This document shows positions 1-8,887 of a stretch of 36,537 bases of DNA, piece by piece. The notes under the pieces are model-generated. The model had not been told where the DNA came from. It saw only the letters and a list, made by a program, of their open reading frames with translations, and did no database searches. The stretch covers positions 1 to 36,537 of the forward strand of contig CALKRK010000007.1 of assembly GCA_937989675.1 (NCBI GenBank). Direction: 5' to 3'. The DNA comes from an uncultured Arenicella sp. (GTDB lineage Bacteria > Pseudomonadota > Gammaproteobacteria > Arenicellales > Arenicellaceae). The translations under genes were made by a program, and so were the position numbers. Within the stretch, counting starts at the first letter, position 1. Each line of letters starts with the position of its first letter.

Positions 1-291
1 CAGAGTGTTGCGCCCAGCCTTTTTGGGAAGTGAGCTAATCAGTTTGCTTAGCGCGCCTGAAACGTTAGTCTGCGGGCAAAACGAATCTGTCGTGGCATTA
101 AATAACTCAGCTAGGGCGCTCTTAAAGCGTTCAATTTCGTGCAGCCATTGCGGCCAAATATCATCTTGGCTGCTTTGCCAGTGGGCAAAAAAATGTTGTT
201 CGCAGTACGCATGTGTCGAGACCGGCATCTTACCGATCGAATGCGCCAGCAAGTAAACGTCGTTACTTTCGCTGAATAGTTCTTGGTGCAT
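1..291 (-). CDS. Partial class-V aminotransferase fold / kynureninase-like PLP enzyme (N-terminus only, runs off the window)
   Basis: Reverse strand translates MHQELFSESNDVYLLAHSIGKMPVSTHAYCEQHFFAHWQSSQDDIWPQWLHEIERFKSALAELFNATTDSFCPQTNVSGALSKLISSLPKKAGRNTL with no stop to the window edge. The ATG at 291..289 lies 3 nt after the stop of the upstream ORF. Not in the ORF track because it is truncated. Confidence 0.75.
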   Translation of the reverse strand, partial: MHQELFSESNDVYLLAHSIGKMPVSTHAYCEQHFFAHWQSSQDDIWPQWLHEIERFKSALAELFNATTDSFCPQTNVSGALSKLISSLPKKAGRNTL

Positions 292-294
292 TAT

Positions 295-1488
295 CTAGCC
301 TTTGTCGTGTAGGGCTTTGCGAAGTTTTTGAAAATCTTCGAAACGGCTTGGAATGCCAACTACATCAGCTGCGGAGCGTAAGTCACACAGTTTTTTCAAA
401 CCTCTTATCAGCACATCTAGTGGCGGGCCGCTGGCGGTCAGGTTTTCTTCGCCCTGCAAATGGTCGCGCTCAACCGGGTGTTCAATAAATCGGCTGATTA
501 ACATTTCATGATGTTGAATTGCGGTTTGTCCATGCAGTTCACATACTTCTAAGAAGGCTTGAGCGTTCTTTTCAAACCAACTTGCTTCTGAGTTACTTCG
601 CCTAGCATCAAGTGTGGACAAAAAGCTATCCAACAAGCTCTCGCGACGCATGCAATCGCGCAATACCAGCTGATCTTCTGGGCGCATAAAGAGAAATTTA
701 TCGACCAGCAGTTGTGAGTAGTAAGGGTCATCGGCACGGCACACGCCGAGCAGCAAATCGATGACATTGATACCAGCAAAATCACCGGCGTTGGCACCAC
801 GATATTCATGTAAGCCAACGCGGTGAGGTTTGTAGTAGGGGCGCACGCAGTAAAAGAAGCGGTCGACATCCAGTTCTGCGAATAACTTTTTGTTGTTGTC
901 GATGACTTCTTGCAAATCGCGTTTGGCGGCCAACAGTAAGTCGTAGGTAACTGGGTGCGAAACGCCCAGTGGTAATGTGTGCAAAAGTGCTTCAGACGCG
1001 CGAATAAAAGCGAACACACCGCGAGTGTTGTAGTCTAAAAAAAGTGCTTCGTCTTTTAATGAGGTGAATGTTTTATAGATGCCGTTAATAGCGCGATTAT
1101 GGGTTTCCAAATGAGCGGAAGCAAAACGCGGAATTACACCAAGTGACGCGCCGAGCTGCATTGCCAGAGCGGAAGCTTCAACCAACGGTGACTTTCGTTC
1201 GCGTGATGGTTCAGTTAAGTCATGGCGACGACACGCCGCCATAAAGAAGCCGACATTGCCAAGTAGATCAAAGCCGTTGTCAAAACCTTCGTCGGTGTTG
1301 CCTTCGCTTAGCAGGGTTTGTATGTGTTCGTTGCCTTGAACTAATAATTGTTGTTTGAGCGTATCACCGACTTTGTCTACTGTATTGCGATCTTTCTGTT
1401 TGAAATAAAGCTCTTCAAGCTCGGTGTTGATTTGCTTAAATTCGTTTCGAATCCAATGATCGAAATTCCTTGAGTTGCGAGTTTTCAT
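295..1488 (-). CDS. PrnB-like (DUF1864) protein of the IDO/TDO heme dioxygenase superfamily
   Basis: 397 aa ORF with RPYYKPHRVGLHEYRGANAGDFAGINVIDLLLGVC...RPEDQLVLRDCMRRESLLD. C-terminal HHEMLISRFI and ASGPPLDVLIRGLKKLCDLR resemble the heme-His and GTGGT..LK..R regions of IDO-type enzymes. Confidence 0.65.
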   Translation of the reverse strand: MKTRNSRNFDHWIRNEFKQINTELEELYFKQKDRNTVDKVGDTLKQQLLVQGNEHIQTLLSEGNTDEGFDNGFDLLGNVGFFMAACRRHDLTEPSRERKSPLVEASALAMQLGASLGVIPRFASAHLETHNRAINGIYKTFTSLKDEALFLDYNTRGVFAFIRASEALLHTLPLGVSHPVTYDLLLAAKRDLQEVIDNNKKLFAELDVDRFFYCVRPYYKPHRVGLHEYRGANAGDFAGINVIDLLLGVCRADDPYYSQLLVDKFLFMRPEDQLVLRDCMRRESLLDSFLSTLDARRSNSEASWFEKNAQAFLEVCELHGQTAIQHHEMLISRFIEHPVERDHLQGEENLTASGPPLDVLIRGLKKLCDLRSAADVVGIPSRFEDFQKLRKALHDKG

Positions 1489-1716
1489 GGTGATGTTTCG
1501 TGGGCAGTTATGAGCATGATAGCAGGCATGCCAATCATCTTGCCATGTTAGTGCCCGAATCTAACTCAAGCGCTGCGCGCAGCTTATCTGGCCGCATAAA
1601 CTACGATAAATTTGTCATGCACCTTTGTTTGATGTGGGTCACTTGCGACAAGTCATGAGTCGGCGTATTTTTGGAGTCTCGAATAAAGGTGCACGCCACA
1701 CTAGGAGGAAGTGTTT

Positions 1717-2211
1717 ATGCGAATCTCTCTTGTAATCTTAATGTTTTCATATTGCTGTATAACATGGGCGCAAACCCCTCAGGCTGGTTGCGTGACCGAG
1801 GAGCACCGCCAATTTGATTTTTGGCTTGGTACTTGGGGTGTCACTACGCCTGATGGAAAAGCGGCTGGGGTAAATGTGATTCAGAATATTCAAAATGGCT
1901 GTGTGCTTCAGGAAAACTGGACTAGCGCCGCCGGTAATTTTACCGGTACCAGTTTCAACTTTTATAATTCGACCCTTAAGCGCTGGGAGCAGTTGTGGCT
2001 GGATAATCAAGGTGGCTCGCTAAAGCTTTTTGGTAATCGAAAGGGAGATCAGATGATTTTGGCTTCTGAACCAGCGCCTGAGACTGGCGTCATTCAACGA
2101 ATTACTTGGACAATGAATGAGGATAGGTCTGTACGTCAGCTTTGGGAACGTGTCAATGGAGAGGAGGTTAACATCGTCTTTGATGGCTTATATAAACCCA
2201 CAGAGGAGTGA
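1717..2211 (+). CDS. Secreted DUF1579-like protein
   Basis: Signal peptide MRISLVILMFSYCCITWAQ, then HRQFDFWLGTWGV...GCVLQENWTS...GTSFNFYN. An AGGAGG RBS at 1703-1708 favours ATG 1717 over GTG 1711. Confidence 0.7.
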   Translation: MRISLVILMFSYCCITWAQTPQAGCVTEEHRQFDFWLGTWGVTTPDGKAAGVNVIQNIQNGCVLQENWTSAAGNFTGTSFNFYNSTLKRWEQLWLDNQGGSLKLFGNRKGDQMILASEPAPETGVIQRITWTMNEDRSVRQLWERVNGEEVNIVFDGLYKPTEE

Positions 2212-2244
2212 TGCGATCAGGCAATTGATGTGCCTATGAGGCTT

Positions 2245-2265
2245 GAAATGTTATAAGGTAACAAC
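2245..2265. promoter_or_regulatory. Candidate Zur box
   Basis: GAAATGTTATAAGGTAACAAC, with core inverted repeat TGTTA-TAAGG-TAACA; resembles the gammaproteobacterial Zur pattern GAAATGTTATANTATAACATTTC. Located 13 nt upstream of the ORF at 2278. Confidence 0.7.
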
Positions 2266-2277
2266 TAGTATGGCGAG

Positions 2278-2577
2278 ATGTTGCCGATACTAAAGTCATC
2301 CAAACACCTGCGCGTGCGCGTAATAAGCCCAATGCTTATGTTGTTGGTCATTGTCTTTGCACAATCGGCGATTGCTTCGCATGATATTGGCCATTTCGGG
2401 CATGAAAAAACGGAATTTTGTGATGTTTGCATGCATGCTGAAAAAGCCGACGTTTCATTGGCCACCTCGCAGCTTCAGCCAGTGTCATTCGATGCAGGGC
2501 AGATTCAGTGCTCGAGTACACCCAGGGTTACAAATTCAATTGTATTAAGCGCTCGATCACGTGCGCCTCCATATTAA
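2278..2577 (+). CDS. Small DUF2946-like protein with His/Cys-rich segment, associated with a metal TonB receptor
   Basis: 99 aa; N-terminal hydrophobic segment, ASHDIGHFGHEKTEFCDVCMHAE motif and C-terminal ...RSRAPPY; directly upstream of the TonB receptor. Confidence 0.6.
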   Translation: MLPILKSSKHLRVRVISPMLMLLVIVFAQSAIASHDIGHFGHEKTEFCDVCMHAEKADVSLATSQLQPVSFDAGQIQCSSTPRVTNSIVLSARSRAPPY

Positions 2578-2683
2578 CTAATTTCAGTTGTTTCTATAGA
2601 TAACCGGCTTTATTTAGTAAGTTCGGTTTTGTGTCGATTAAATTTGGTCCGCGTGGACCGAATAGCTTGAAAATTAGTTCCCT

Positions 2684-4753
2684 ATGAAAATAAAAATATT
2701 GGCGGCGGCCAGTTTAAGTTTACTCCCGTTAGTTGGAGCCGCAGAAGATCTCGAAGAAATTATTGTGAAAGCCCACCCTTTATCAGATAAAGGGCTTGCG
2801 CAAGATGTGCGCGTGCTTACTGGCGATGAGTTAGCCAGTGAACTACAGTCATCTTTGGGTGAGACCGTTGCGGGTCAGCCGGGTGTGCGATCAGCGAGTT
2901 TCGGTGGCGCCGTTGGCCGCCCTGTTATTCATGGTTTAGGAGGCGCTCGGGTTAAAACCACTGAGGACCGAATCGACAGTTTAGACGCGTCGGTAACAAG
3001 TACAGATCATGCCGTAACGGTCGAGCCCTTTGTTGCAAATCAAATTACCGTGTTGAAGGGAGCCAGTACTTTGTTGTATGGGTCTGGTGCGATTGGCGGT
3101 GTTGTTGATACTGAGACTGGCCGAATACCTACTGAGCTACCCGATGAGCCGGTTTCTGGCCGCGTGGAGCTTAGGCTTGCCGACAATGGCGATGCCAAAA
3201 CTGGTGCTGTAAGGCTGGACGGGGCCGCGGGTGATGCCCTTGCTTGGCACCTTGATGCATTTAGCAAAGAGGCCGATGATTATGAAATTCCTGGGGAAGT
3301 TGAATCGGCGGCTTTGCGAGCCTCGGAAGGCGAAGAGCACGACGAGGAAGAAGAAGGAGAATTCGGTTTGCTCGAAGGCAGCCGTTATGATATTTCCGGT
3401 GGCGCTGTTGGCTTAAGCTGGGTGCAAGATGGTGGCTTTATCGGATTTTCAGTAAGTACTTTGGACGCTGATTATGGATTGATTGGTGGGCATGGCCACG
3501 AAGAAGAGGAAGGCCATGATGAGGAAGAAGAGCACGGTGAAGAGGAGGAGCATGACGAAGAGCTCGAGGAAGAAGGCGTTGGCATGATTGGTCTCGAGCA
3601 AACGCGTTTTGATATCGAAGCGGGGTTGAATAACCCATTTGCTGGTGTCAAAACATTGAATTTCCGCTTGGGTGTTAATGATTATGAGCACACTGAGTTT
3701 GAAGGTAATGGAGAAGTAGGAACAGTCTTTGATAATCAAGCTTGGGAAGGGCGACTGGAGTTGTCGCATGAAGAGTTAATCGGTTTTGACGGGACATTTG
3801 GGCTTCAGCTTAGCAATCGCGAGTTCAGCGCTTTGGGTGAAGAAGCGTTTGTACCGCCGGTAGAGACAGACCTGACGAGTGCTTTCTGGGTAGGAGAGCG
3901 TGATTTGGCTGGCGTGTCGCTGGAGACCGGTGTGCGCTTTGAAGAGGTTAAGCATCGGCCCTCCGTTGCGGGGCTCCCTGAACGAGATTTTTCAACAGGC
4001 AGTGCGTCAATTGGTGTTGTCGTGCCTCAGAATGACACCATTCGATGGTCAGCGTTGTTAGACTACTCCGAGCGCGCGCCGAGCATCGAAGAGCTTTATT
4101 CCAATGGCCCCCATCTAGCGACTCAGAGTTTTGAGATCGGCGATACTGAACTAGATAAAGAGTCTGGGCTAGGGCTTACCTTAACTTGGGTTTACGAATC
4201 AGATGGTTTCGATGCGCGTGCGTCTCTCTACCACACGCGCTTCGATGACTTCATCTTTGAAGTGGCTAGTGGTGAAGAAGAAGATGAACTGCCAGTGTTT
4301 GTTTATCAGCAACGTGATGCCGATTTTACTGGAATAGATATAGAGCTTGGACTGCATTTAGCTGAAATGGCTGGTGGTGATTTAGATCTAAAATTGATGG
4401 GTGATTGGGTCAAAGCTGAAGTCAGTAATCCTAATCAGTATCTGCCAAGGATACCCGCCACCCGCGTTACAGCAGGCTTAGACTGGCAGAACTCAGTTTG
4501 GAGAACCACGCTAAAGTTCACCCATGTTTTCGAGCAAGATGAGTTTGCTCAGTTTGAATTGCCTACAGAATCCTATAATGATGTGAGTTTCCGAGTTGCC
4601 CGAGAATTTGATCTTGGTGAAAATGCATTGTCTGTATTTTTCAGTGGTCGTAATATCACCGACGAAGAGCAGCGCCAGCATACCTCATTCTTGAAGGATG
4701 TTGCGCCCGCGCCAGGCCGTCGTCTAGAGTTGGGAGTCAGGTTAAACTTCTAA
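2684..4753 (+). CDS. TonB-dependent receptor with His/Glu-rich extracellular loops, ZnuD-like zinc receptor candidate
   Basis: Signal peptide; plug (EEIIVKAHPLSD...GQPGVRSASFGGAVGRPVIHGLGGARVKTTEDRIDSLDASVTSTDHAVTVEPF...ASTLLYGSGAIGGVVD); C-terminal beta-barrel signature ending LELGVRLNF; insert GGHGHEEEEGHDEEEEHGEEEEHDEELEEEG. Confidence 0.88.
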   Translation: MKIKILAAASLSLLPLVGAAEDLEEIIVKAHPLSDKGLAQDVRVLTGDELASELQSSLGETVAGQPGVRSASFGGAVGRPVIHGLGGARVKTTEDRIDSLDASVTSTDHAVTVEPFVANQITVLKGASTLLYGSGAIGGVVDTETGRIPTELPDEPVSGRVELRLADNGDAKTGAVRLDGAAGDALAWHLDAFSKEADDYEIPGEVESAALRASEGEEHDEEEEGEFGLLEGSRYDISGGAVGLSWVQDGGFIGFSVSTLDADYGLIGGHGHEEEEGHDEEEEHGEEEEHDEELEEEGVGMIGLEQTRFDIEAGLNNPFAGVKTLNFRLGVNDYEHTEFEGNGEVGTVFDNQAWEGRLELSHEELIGFDGTFGLQLSNREFSALGEEAFVPPVETDLTSAFWVGERDLAGVSLETGVRFEEVKHRPSVAGLPERDFSTGSASIGVVVPQNDTIRWSALLDYSERAPSIEELYSNGPHLATQSFEIGDTELDKESGLGLTLTWVYESDGFDARASLYHTRFDDFIFEVASGEEEDELPVFVYQQRDADFTGIDIELGLHLAEMAGGDLDLKLMGDWVKAEVSNPNQYLPRIPATRVTAGLDWQNSVWRTTLKFTHVFEQDEFAQFELPTESYNDVSFRVAREFDLGENALSVFFSGRNITDEEQRQHTSFLKDVAPAPGRRLELGVRLNF

Positions 4754-4763
4754 CTTGCATTGC

Positions 4764-4794
4764 CGCCAAGCTGGCGTCGACGACCAGCTTGGCG
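4764..4794 (+). terminator. Hairpin, possible transcription terminator (no clear U-tract)
   Basis: CGCCAAGCTGG-cgtcgacga-CCAGCTTGGCG, perfect 11-bp stem starting 11 nt after the TonB receptor stop codon. Confidence 0.5.
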
Positions 4795-4831
4795 CATAAT
4801 CTGAACCTTTGTAAAAGGCTCGGATAAGATC

Positions 4832-5578
4832 TTGAAAATTGGCTATAGACTAGTAATCACCTTGGTGTTTGTTGCATTCGTACTGCCTTATTTGGTGATG
4901 AATGTATTTGGCGGTAAGCAAAGCATCGATGCAAGAAAACAATTGCAAGAGTACGATCAGTTTGTTGCTGAGTACGATAACAATTTAGACGAGCATGCTG
5001 AGAACCTGTATGCGACTGTCGACAACATAGGTATCCGTGACCCCAATTTCAAAAAGTGCCTTAAGAAAAGTTTGGCTGATTTCGCGCGAATACCTGCGAG
5101 TAGCACCGGGCATTTGCGTTCGGTCACTGAGCTACCGAGAATTCGTTGCTATTCTATGGGTATTACTGACTTAAAAGGGATTGAGAAATTAACTGTGTTG
5201 AGCAGCGCAGAGTTGAACGGTAATGACATTAGTAGTTTGCTGCCCTTGACCTATCATCCTTCGCTTAAGAGTATTTCGTTGGAGGGGAGTAGTCAGCTGC
5301 AAAATCTGGAAGTGTTGTTAGATATTAAGAGCCTTGAAAAGGTTCGATTTCCAAATTTAACAGACAGCTACTGCTATGAGGCCATCCGTGTTCATGAAAA
5401 GTTACGCGCACGAAACAGCGCAGAGCGTCGGCCAACTAATGCAAAGAATATTCGTTGCCGCGGCAAGTATGACAACAATATTGGGCGCCTTATTAAGCGT
5501 AAGCAGCGAGGAGAAAAGCTCAGCTATGATGAAAAGCAACAGTTAAAAGATTACGAAGTAAACAAAAGTAGAAGTTAA
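4832..5578 (+). CDS. Membrane-anchored leucine-rich-repeat-like protein
   Basis: N-terminal TM segment (LVITLVFVAFVLPYLVMNVF) followed by LRR-like spacing (LKGIEKLTVLSSAELNGNDISSLLPLTYHPSLKSISLEGSSQLQNLEVLLDIKSLEKVRF). TTG start as given in the ORF track. Confidence 0.6.
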   Translation: MKIGYRLVITLVFVAFVLPYLVMNVFGGKQSIDARKQLQEYDQFVAEYDNNLDEHAENLYATVDNIGIRDPNFKKCLKKSLADFARIPASSTGHLRSVTELPRIRCYSMGITDLKGIEKLTVLSSAELNGNDISSLLPLTYHPSLKSISLEGSSQLQNLEVLLDIKSLEKVRFPNLTDSYCYEAIRVHEKLRARNSAERRPTNAKNIRCRGKYDNNIGRLIKRKQRGEKLSYDEKQQLKDYEVNKSRS

Positions 5579-5836
5579 TGCAGCTGGTTTTGCTTATATG
5601 AGAAGCTATTTAGTGCTTGTGTTCGCTAAATAAGATCAGGTTAGTGTCGCGGCAATGTCGGCGTAACCTTCGAGTTGATAATCGTTATTTACATACAGAG
5701 TTGCTATCGAGGCTTTTTATATTAGTTTTGTTAGTAAATATTTCAGACGTTTGAGGCTAAACCCTAAGCCAATATTAGTTGTTTTACTTTTTGTTGCGAC
5801 TCGGTATGCTTTGACAAATTCAATTACGCGAGGGCT

Positions 5837-8035
5837 ATGATGATGCAACTTTTTAAACGACAGATTTCGATGTTAGGTGCTCTAACACTGGCCTTCACTC
5901 TTACAGCCTGCACGACCACTCAAAACGACCCGAACACACCAGATACGATGAGCCTCAAAGTAGATCGACTAAAACAACTCAGTATTACTGCCCCGGTTGC
6001 GGACAAAAAACCTTACCAAGCTCAGTACCATGGGCAAACTTTGTCTGATCCTTATCATTGGTTGAAAGACCAAGGTTACCCAGAGGTAAATGACGAGCCA
6101 GTTTTGGATTATCTGAAAGCTGAAAACGCTTACTATCATAAGTTTTTGGAGCCTAATCAGGCGTTGGCCGATAAAATTTTCGAAGAGTTTAAAGGCCGTA
6201 CAGATGAAGAGGAAACGTCGGTGCCGTATACCGAAAATGGGTATGAGTATCGTTGGTATTACCGGCCTGGTGAAGAGTATCGAACGCGAAGCCGTAAGAA
6301 TCTCACTACCGGTGCTGAAGAAATTTTCCTTGACGAAACCGCGCTGGCAAAAGGGCATGATTACTTTGTGTTAGGTGATTGGGAGATCAGCCCAGATAAC
6401 CGCTTTTTAGCGTATTCGTTTGATACAGCCGGTGATGAGCGCTACCAGGTTAAGGTAAAAGACCTAGAAACCGGCGAATATCTCGATGATGTGCTAGAGG
6501 ACGTGCAAGGCGAAGTTGTGTTCTCATCTGATGGCTCATCGCTTGTGTATGCTTTGCTGGAAAAAGGTAAATGGTTAGCCAAAAACATCAAGGCCCATAA
6601 GTTGGGCAGCAAGCAAAGTGATGACGAAACCATCTACTATGAAGAAGACGATGGTTTTTTCATCGGTTTTGGTATGACCAGTAGTCGCGATCATTTGCTA
6701 ATTGTCTCAAGTCAGGGAGAGGTGCAAGAGAGCTATGTTATGCCTGCTGACCTGTCTGCAAAACCGGTGATGATGGTGTCACGTGACCAGGGCTTTCAGC
6801 AGTCGATTGATCACGCTCACGGTGAGTTTTATATATTGGCAAACGATACGCACAAGAACTTTCGTTTGGCTAAGGTCGATGATAAAGATCCAGGTTACAA
6901 GAATTGGCAAACGCTTCAGGCTGGCAGTGATGACGTTTACTGGTTAGGTCTGCAAACATTTGATGGCTTTATCGCACTTAAGTCTCGTGATCGTGGAACG
7001 GAAAAAATTTTAGTACGAGATTACGATGGTAAAACCGATGCTGTGGCCTTTCCTGAGGATGTGTTTACCGCTTCTATCGGTATCAACCCTGAATTTAAAC
7101 AGACACATTTACGTATCAACTACGAATCGATGATCACACCTGAAACGGTATTCGATTTTGATTTGTCGACCAAAGCCTTAAGCACCCGTAAGGTCCAAAA
7201 AATTCCATCGGGCTACGATAAATCTCAATATGAAACGGAGCGCGTGTTTGTAACCGCTCGTGATGGCGCTCAGGTGCCAGTATCAATTGTTTATAAAAAG
7301 GGCTATAAGAAGGATGGATCTCATCCAATGTGGCTCTATGGTTACGGAGCCTACGCTGCGACCATAACGCCAAGTTTTTCCACGACTCGATTAAGTGCCT
7401 TAGACCGTGGGTTCGCGTTTGCGATTGCGCATGTGCGGGGCGGATCTATGATGAGTTATCAGTGGTATCTTGATGGCAAATTGAAGAAGCGTAAAAACAC
7501 TTTTAACGATTTTGTGGATGTGGCCAGGCACCTAGTTGAAGAGAAATACGTTGCCGCTGGAAATATTTCTGCTTCTGGGCGCAGCGCGGGCGGTGAGCTA
7601 ATGGGCGCTGTTACCATTCAGGCGCCTGAGCTATGGCGCTCGGTTAATTTGGGTGTGCCGTTTGTTGACGTGCTCAATACAATGTTGGATGCCTCCTTGC
7701 CGCTAACACCGCCAGAATGGAAGGAGTGGGGTAACCCAATTGAGAGTGCCGATGATTATGACCTTATCAAGAGCTACTCGCCCTATGACAATATTGAAAA
7801 GCGTGAGTACCCGCCTATGTTTGTCAGCGGTGGCCTGAACGACCCTCGTGTTACCTATTGGGAACCGGCAAAATGGACCGCTCGTATGCGGGAAATGAAA
7901 ACCGACGACAACTTGTTAGTGATGCGTATTAATATGGGGGCGGGTCATTTTGCTAACAGTGGTCGATACGGGCGTCTAAAAGATTACGCTGAAGAATACG
8001 CTTTTATGTTTTTGGCCCACGGTATTAACGAATAA
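5837..8035 (+). CDS. S9A prolyl oligopeptidase family, oligopeptidase B-like, lipoprotein-type signal
   Basis: Lipobox-like LTLTACTTT; DPYHWLKD...; catalytic-Ser region NISASGRSAGGELMGAVTIQAPELWRSVNLGVPFVDVLNTM; PPMFVSGGLNDPRVTYWEPAKW; C-terminal GAGHFANSGRYGRLKD. Confidence 0.9.
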   Translation: MMMQLFKRQISMLGALTLAFTLTACTTTQNDPNTPDTMSLKVDRLKQLSITAPVADKKPYQAQYHGQTLSDPYHWLKDQGYPEVNDEPVLDYLKAENAYYHKFLEPNQALADKIFEEFKGRTDEEETSVPYTENGYEYRWYYRPGEEYRTRSRKNLTTGAEEIFLDETALAKGHDYFVLGDWEISPDNRFLAYSFDTAGDERYQVKVKDLETGEYLDDVLEDVQGEVVFSSDGSSLVYALLEKGKWLAKNIKAHKLGSKQSDDETIYYEEDDGFFIGFGMTSSRDHLLIVSSQGEVQESYVMPADLSAKPVMMVSRDQGFQQSIDHAHGEFYILANDTHKNFRLAKVDDKDPGYKNWQTLQAGSDDVYWLGLQTFDGFIALKSRDRGTEKILVRDYDGKTDAVAFPEDVFTASIGINPEFKQTHLRINYESMITPETVFDFDLSTKALSTRKVQKIPSGYDKSQYETERVFVTARDGAQVPVSIVYKKGYKKDGSHPMWLYGYGAYAATITPSFSTTRLSALDRGFAFAIAHVRGGSMMSYQWYLDGKLKKRKNTFNDFVDVARHLVEEKYVAAGNISASGRSAGGELMGAVTIQAPELWRSVNLGVPFVDVLNTMLDASLPLTPPEWKEWGNPIESADDYDLIKSYSPYDNIEKREYPPMFVSGGLNDPRVTYWEPAKWTARMREMKTDDNLLVMRINMGAGHFANSGRYGRLKDYAEEYAFMFLAHGINE

Positions 8036-8067
8036 ACCGATACGGTTAACAAACCCAAATCAGTCAG

Positions 8068-8634
8068 TTATTCGAGTGCGAGTTTGACCCGTTTGCGAAG
8101 CTCCGGGACAAACTCAGCTTCGAACCACGGGTTTTTGCTCAGCCAAATATTGTTGCGCGGGCTCGGGTGTGGCATCGGCAAGATGCCTTCTGAGTAAGTG
8201 CGCCACGCTTTTACAGTTTCCGTTAGTGTCGGTTTTGTTTCTATGTGCCAGGCTTGTGCGTATTGACCAATGACCAGCGTCAATCGAACCTGCTTTAACT
8301 CTTGTAGCACGCTATTACGCCAAGTCTCCGCGCATATTTTTGGAGGAGGCAAATCTCCTGATTTACCTTTTCCTGGATAACAAAAAGCCATCGGTACGAT
8401 GGCAATGTTTCGTTCGTCGTAGAATGTTTTGCGCTCAACACCCATCCATTCTCTTAGGCGGTCACCGCTGGCGTCGTCGAACGGTATTCCTGATTTATGC
8501 ACCTTGGCGCCAGGCGCTTGCCCGGCGATAATAATTTTTGACTGACGGCTGAACTGAAAAACAGGGCGTACGCCAAACTCCAAATCGTTTTCACACGCAG
8601 TGCAACTTGAAATCTGTTCTCGTAAAGCCTTCAT
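8068..8634 (-). CDS. Uracil-DNA glycosylase superfamily protein
   Basis: IIIAGQAPGAKVHKSGIPFDDASGDRLREWMG, LVIGQYAQAW and MPHPSPRNN motifs. Start placed at the internal Met (MKALREQISSCTAC), which avoids overlap with the upstream ORF. Confidence 0.8.
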   Translation of the reverse strand: MKALREQISSCTACENDLEFGVRPVFQFSRQSKIIIAGQAPGAKVHKSGIPFDDASGDRLREWMGVERKTFYDERNIAIVPMAFCYPGKGKSGDLPPPKICAETWRNSVLQELKQVRLTLVIGQYAQAWHIETKPTLTETVKAWRTYSEGILPMPHPSPRNNIWLSKNPWFEAEFVPELRKRVKLALE

Positions 8635-8641
8635 TTTTTCA

Positions 8642-8872
8642 TTAGAAGTGACCAAATAAACGCAAGTCGAATGCCATAGAAAGCCCAAGATATAGGCTAC
8701 AGATAACTAAGCCAATTCCCCATACATGCATCCAAAGTTGTTTACCTCGGCGGCCCAAGAAAGTAAGTGCTAAGCCAATGATAGTGCCTAGTACGGCGGT
8801 GAGCAGCAGCATGTCATCACTGGCGTGCACAGCGAGCTGCTCTTTTGGTATCTCTCCCTCTTTGTATCGCAT
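8642..8872 (-). CDS. Small two-TM membrane protein, unknown
   Basis: 76 aa ORF with hydrophobic segments LLLTAVLGTIIGLALTFLG and VWGIGLVICSLYLGLSMAF; tightly packed between gor and the UDG-family gene. Confidence 0.6.
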   Translation of the reverse strand: MRYKEGEIPKEQLAVHASDDMLLLTAVLGTIIGLALTFLGRRGKQLWMHVWGIGLVICSLYLGLSMAFDLRLFGHF

Positions 8873-8887
8873 ACCTGTTTAACCCGC

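Noticed and set aside
5-256. 83 aa plus-strand ORF
   Set aside because: It is antisense to a convincing PLP-enzyme N-terminus on the minus strand; no recognisable motifs.
549-1019. 156 aa minus-strand ORF
   Set aside because: Overlaps the PrnB-like gene in another frame; composition looks like a shadow ORF.
3040-3769. Several minus-strand ORFs inside the TonB receptor (3040-3267, 3438-3638, 3449-3769)
   Set aside because: Antisense shadows of the acidic/His-rich repeats.
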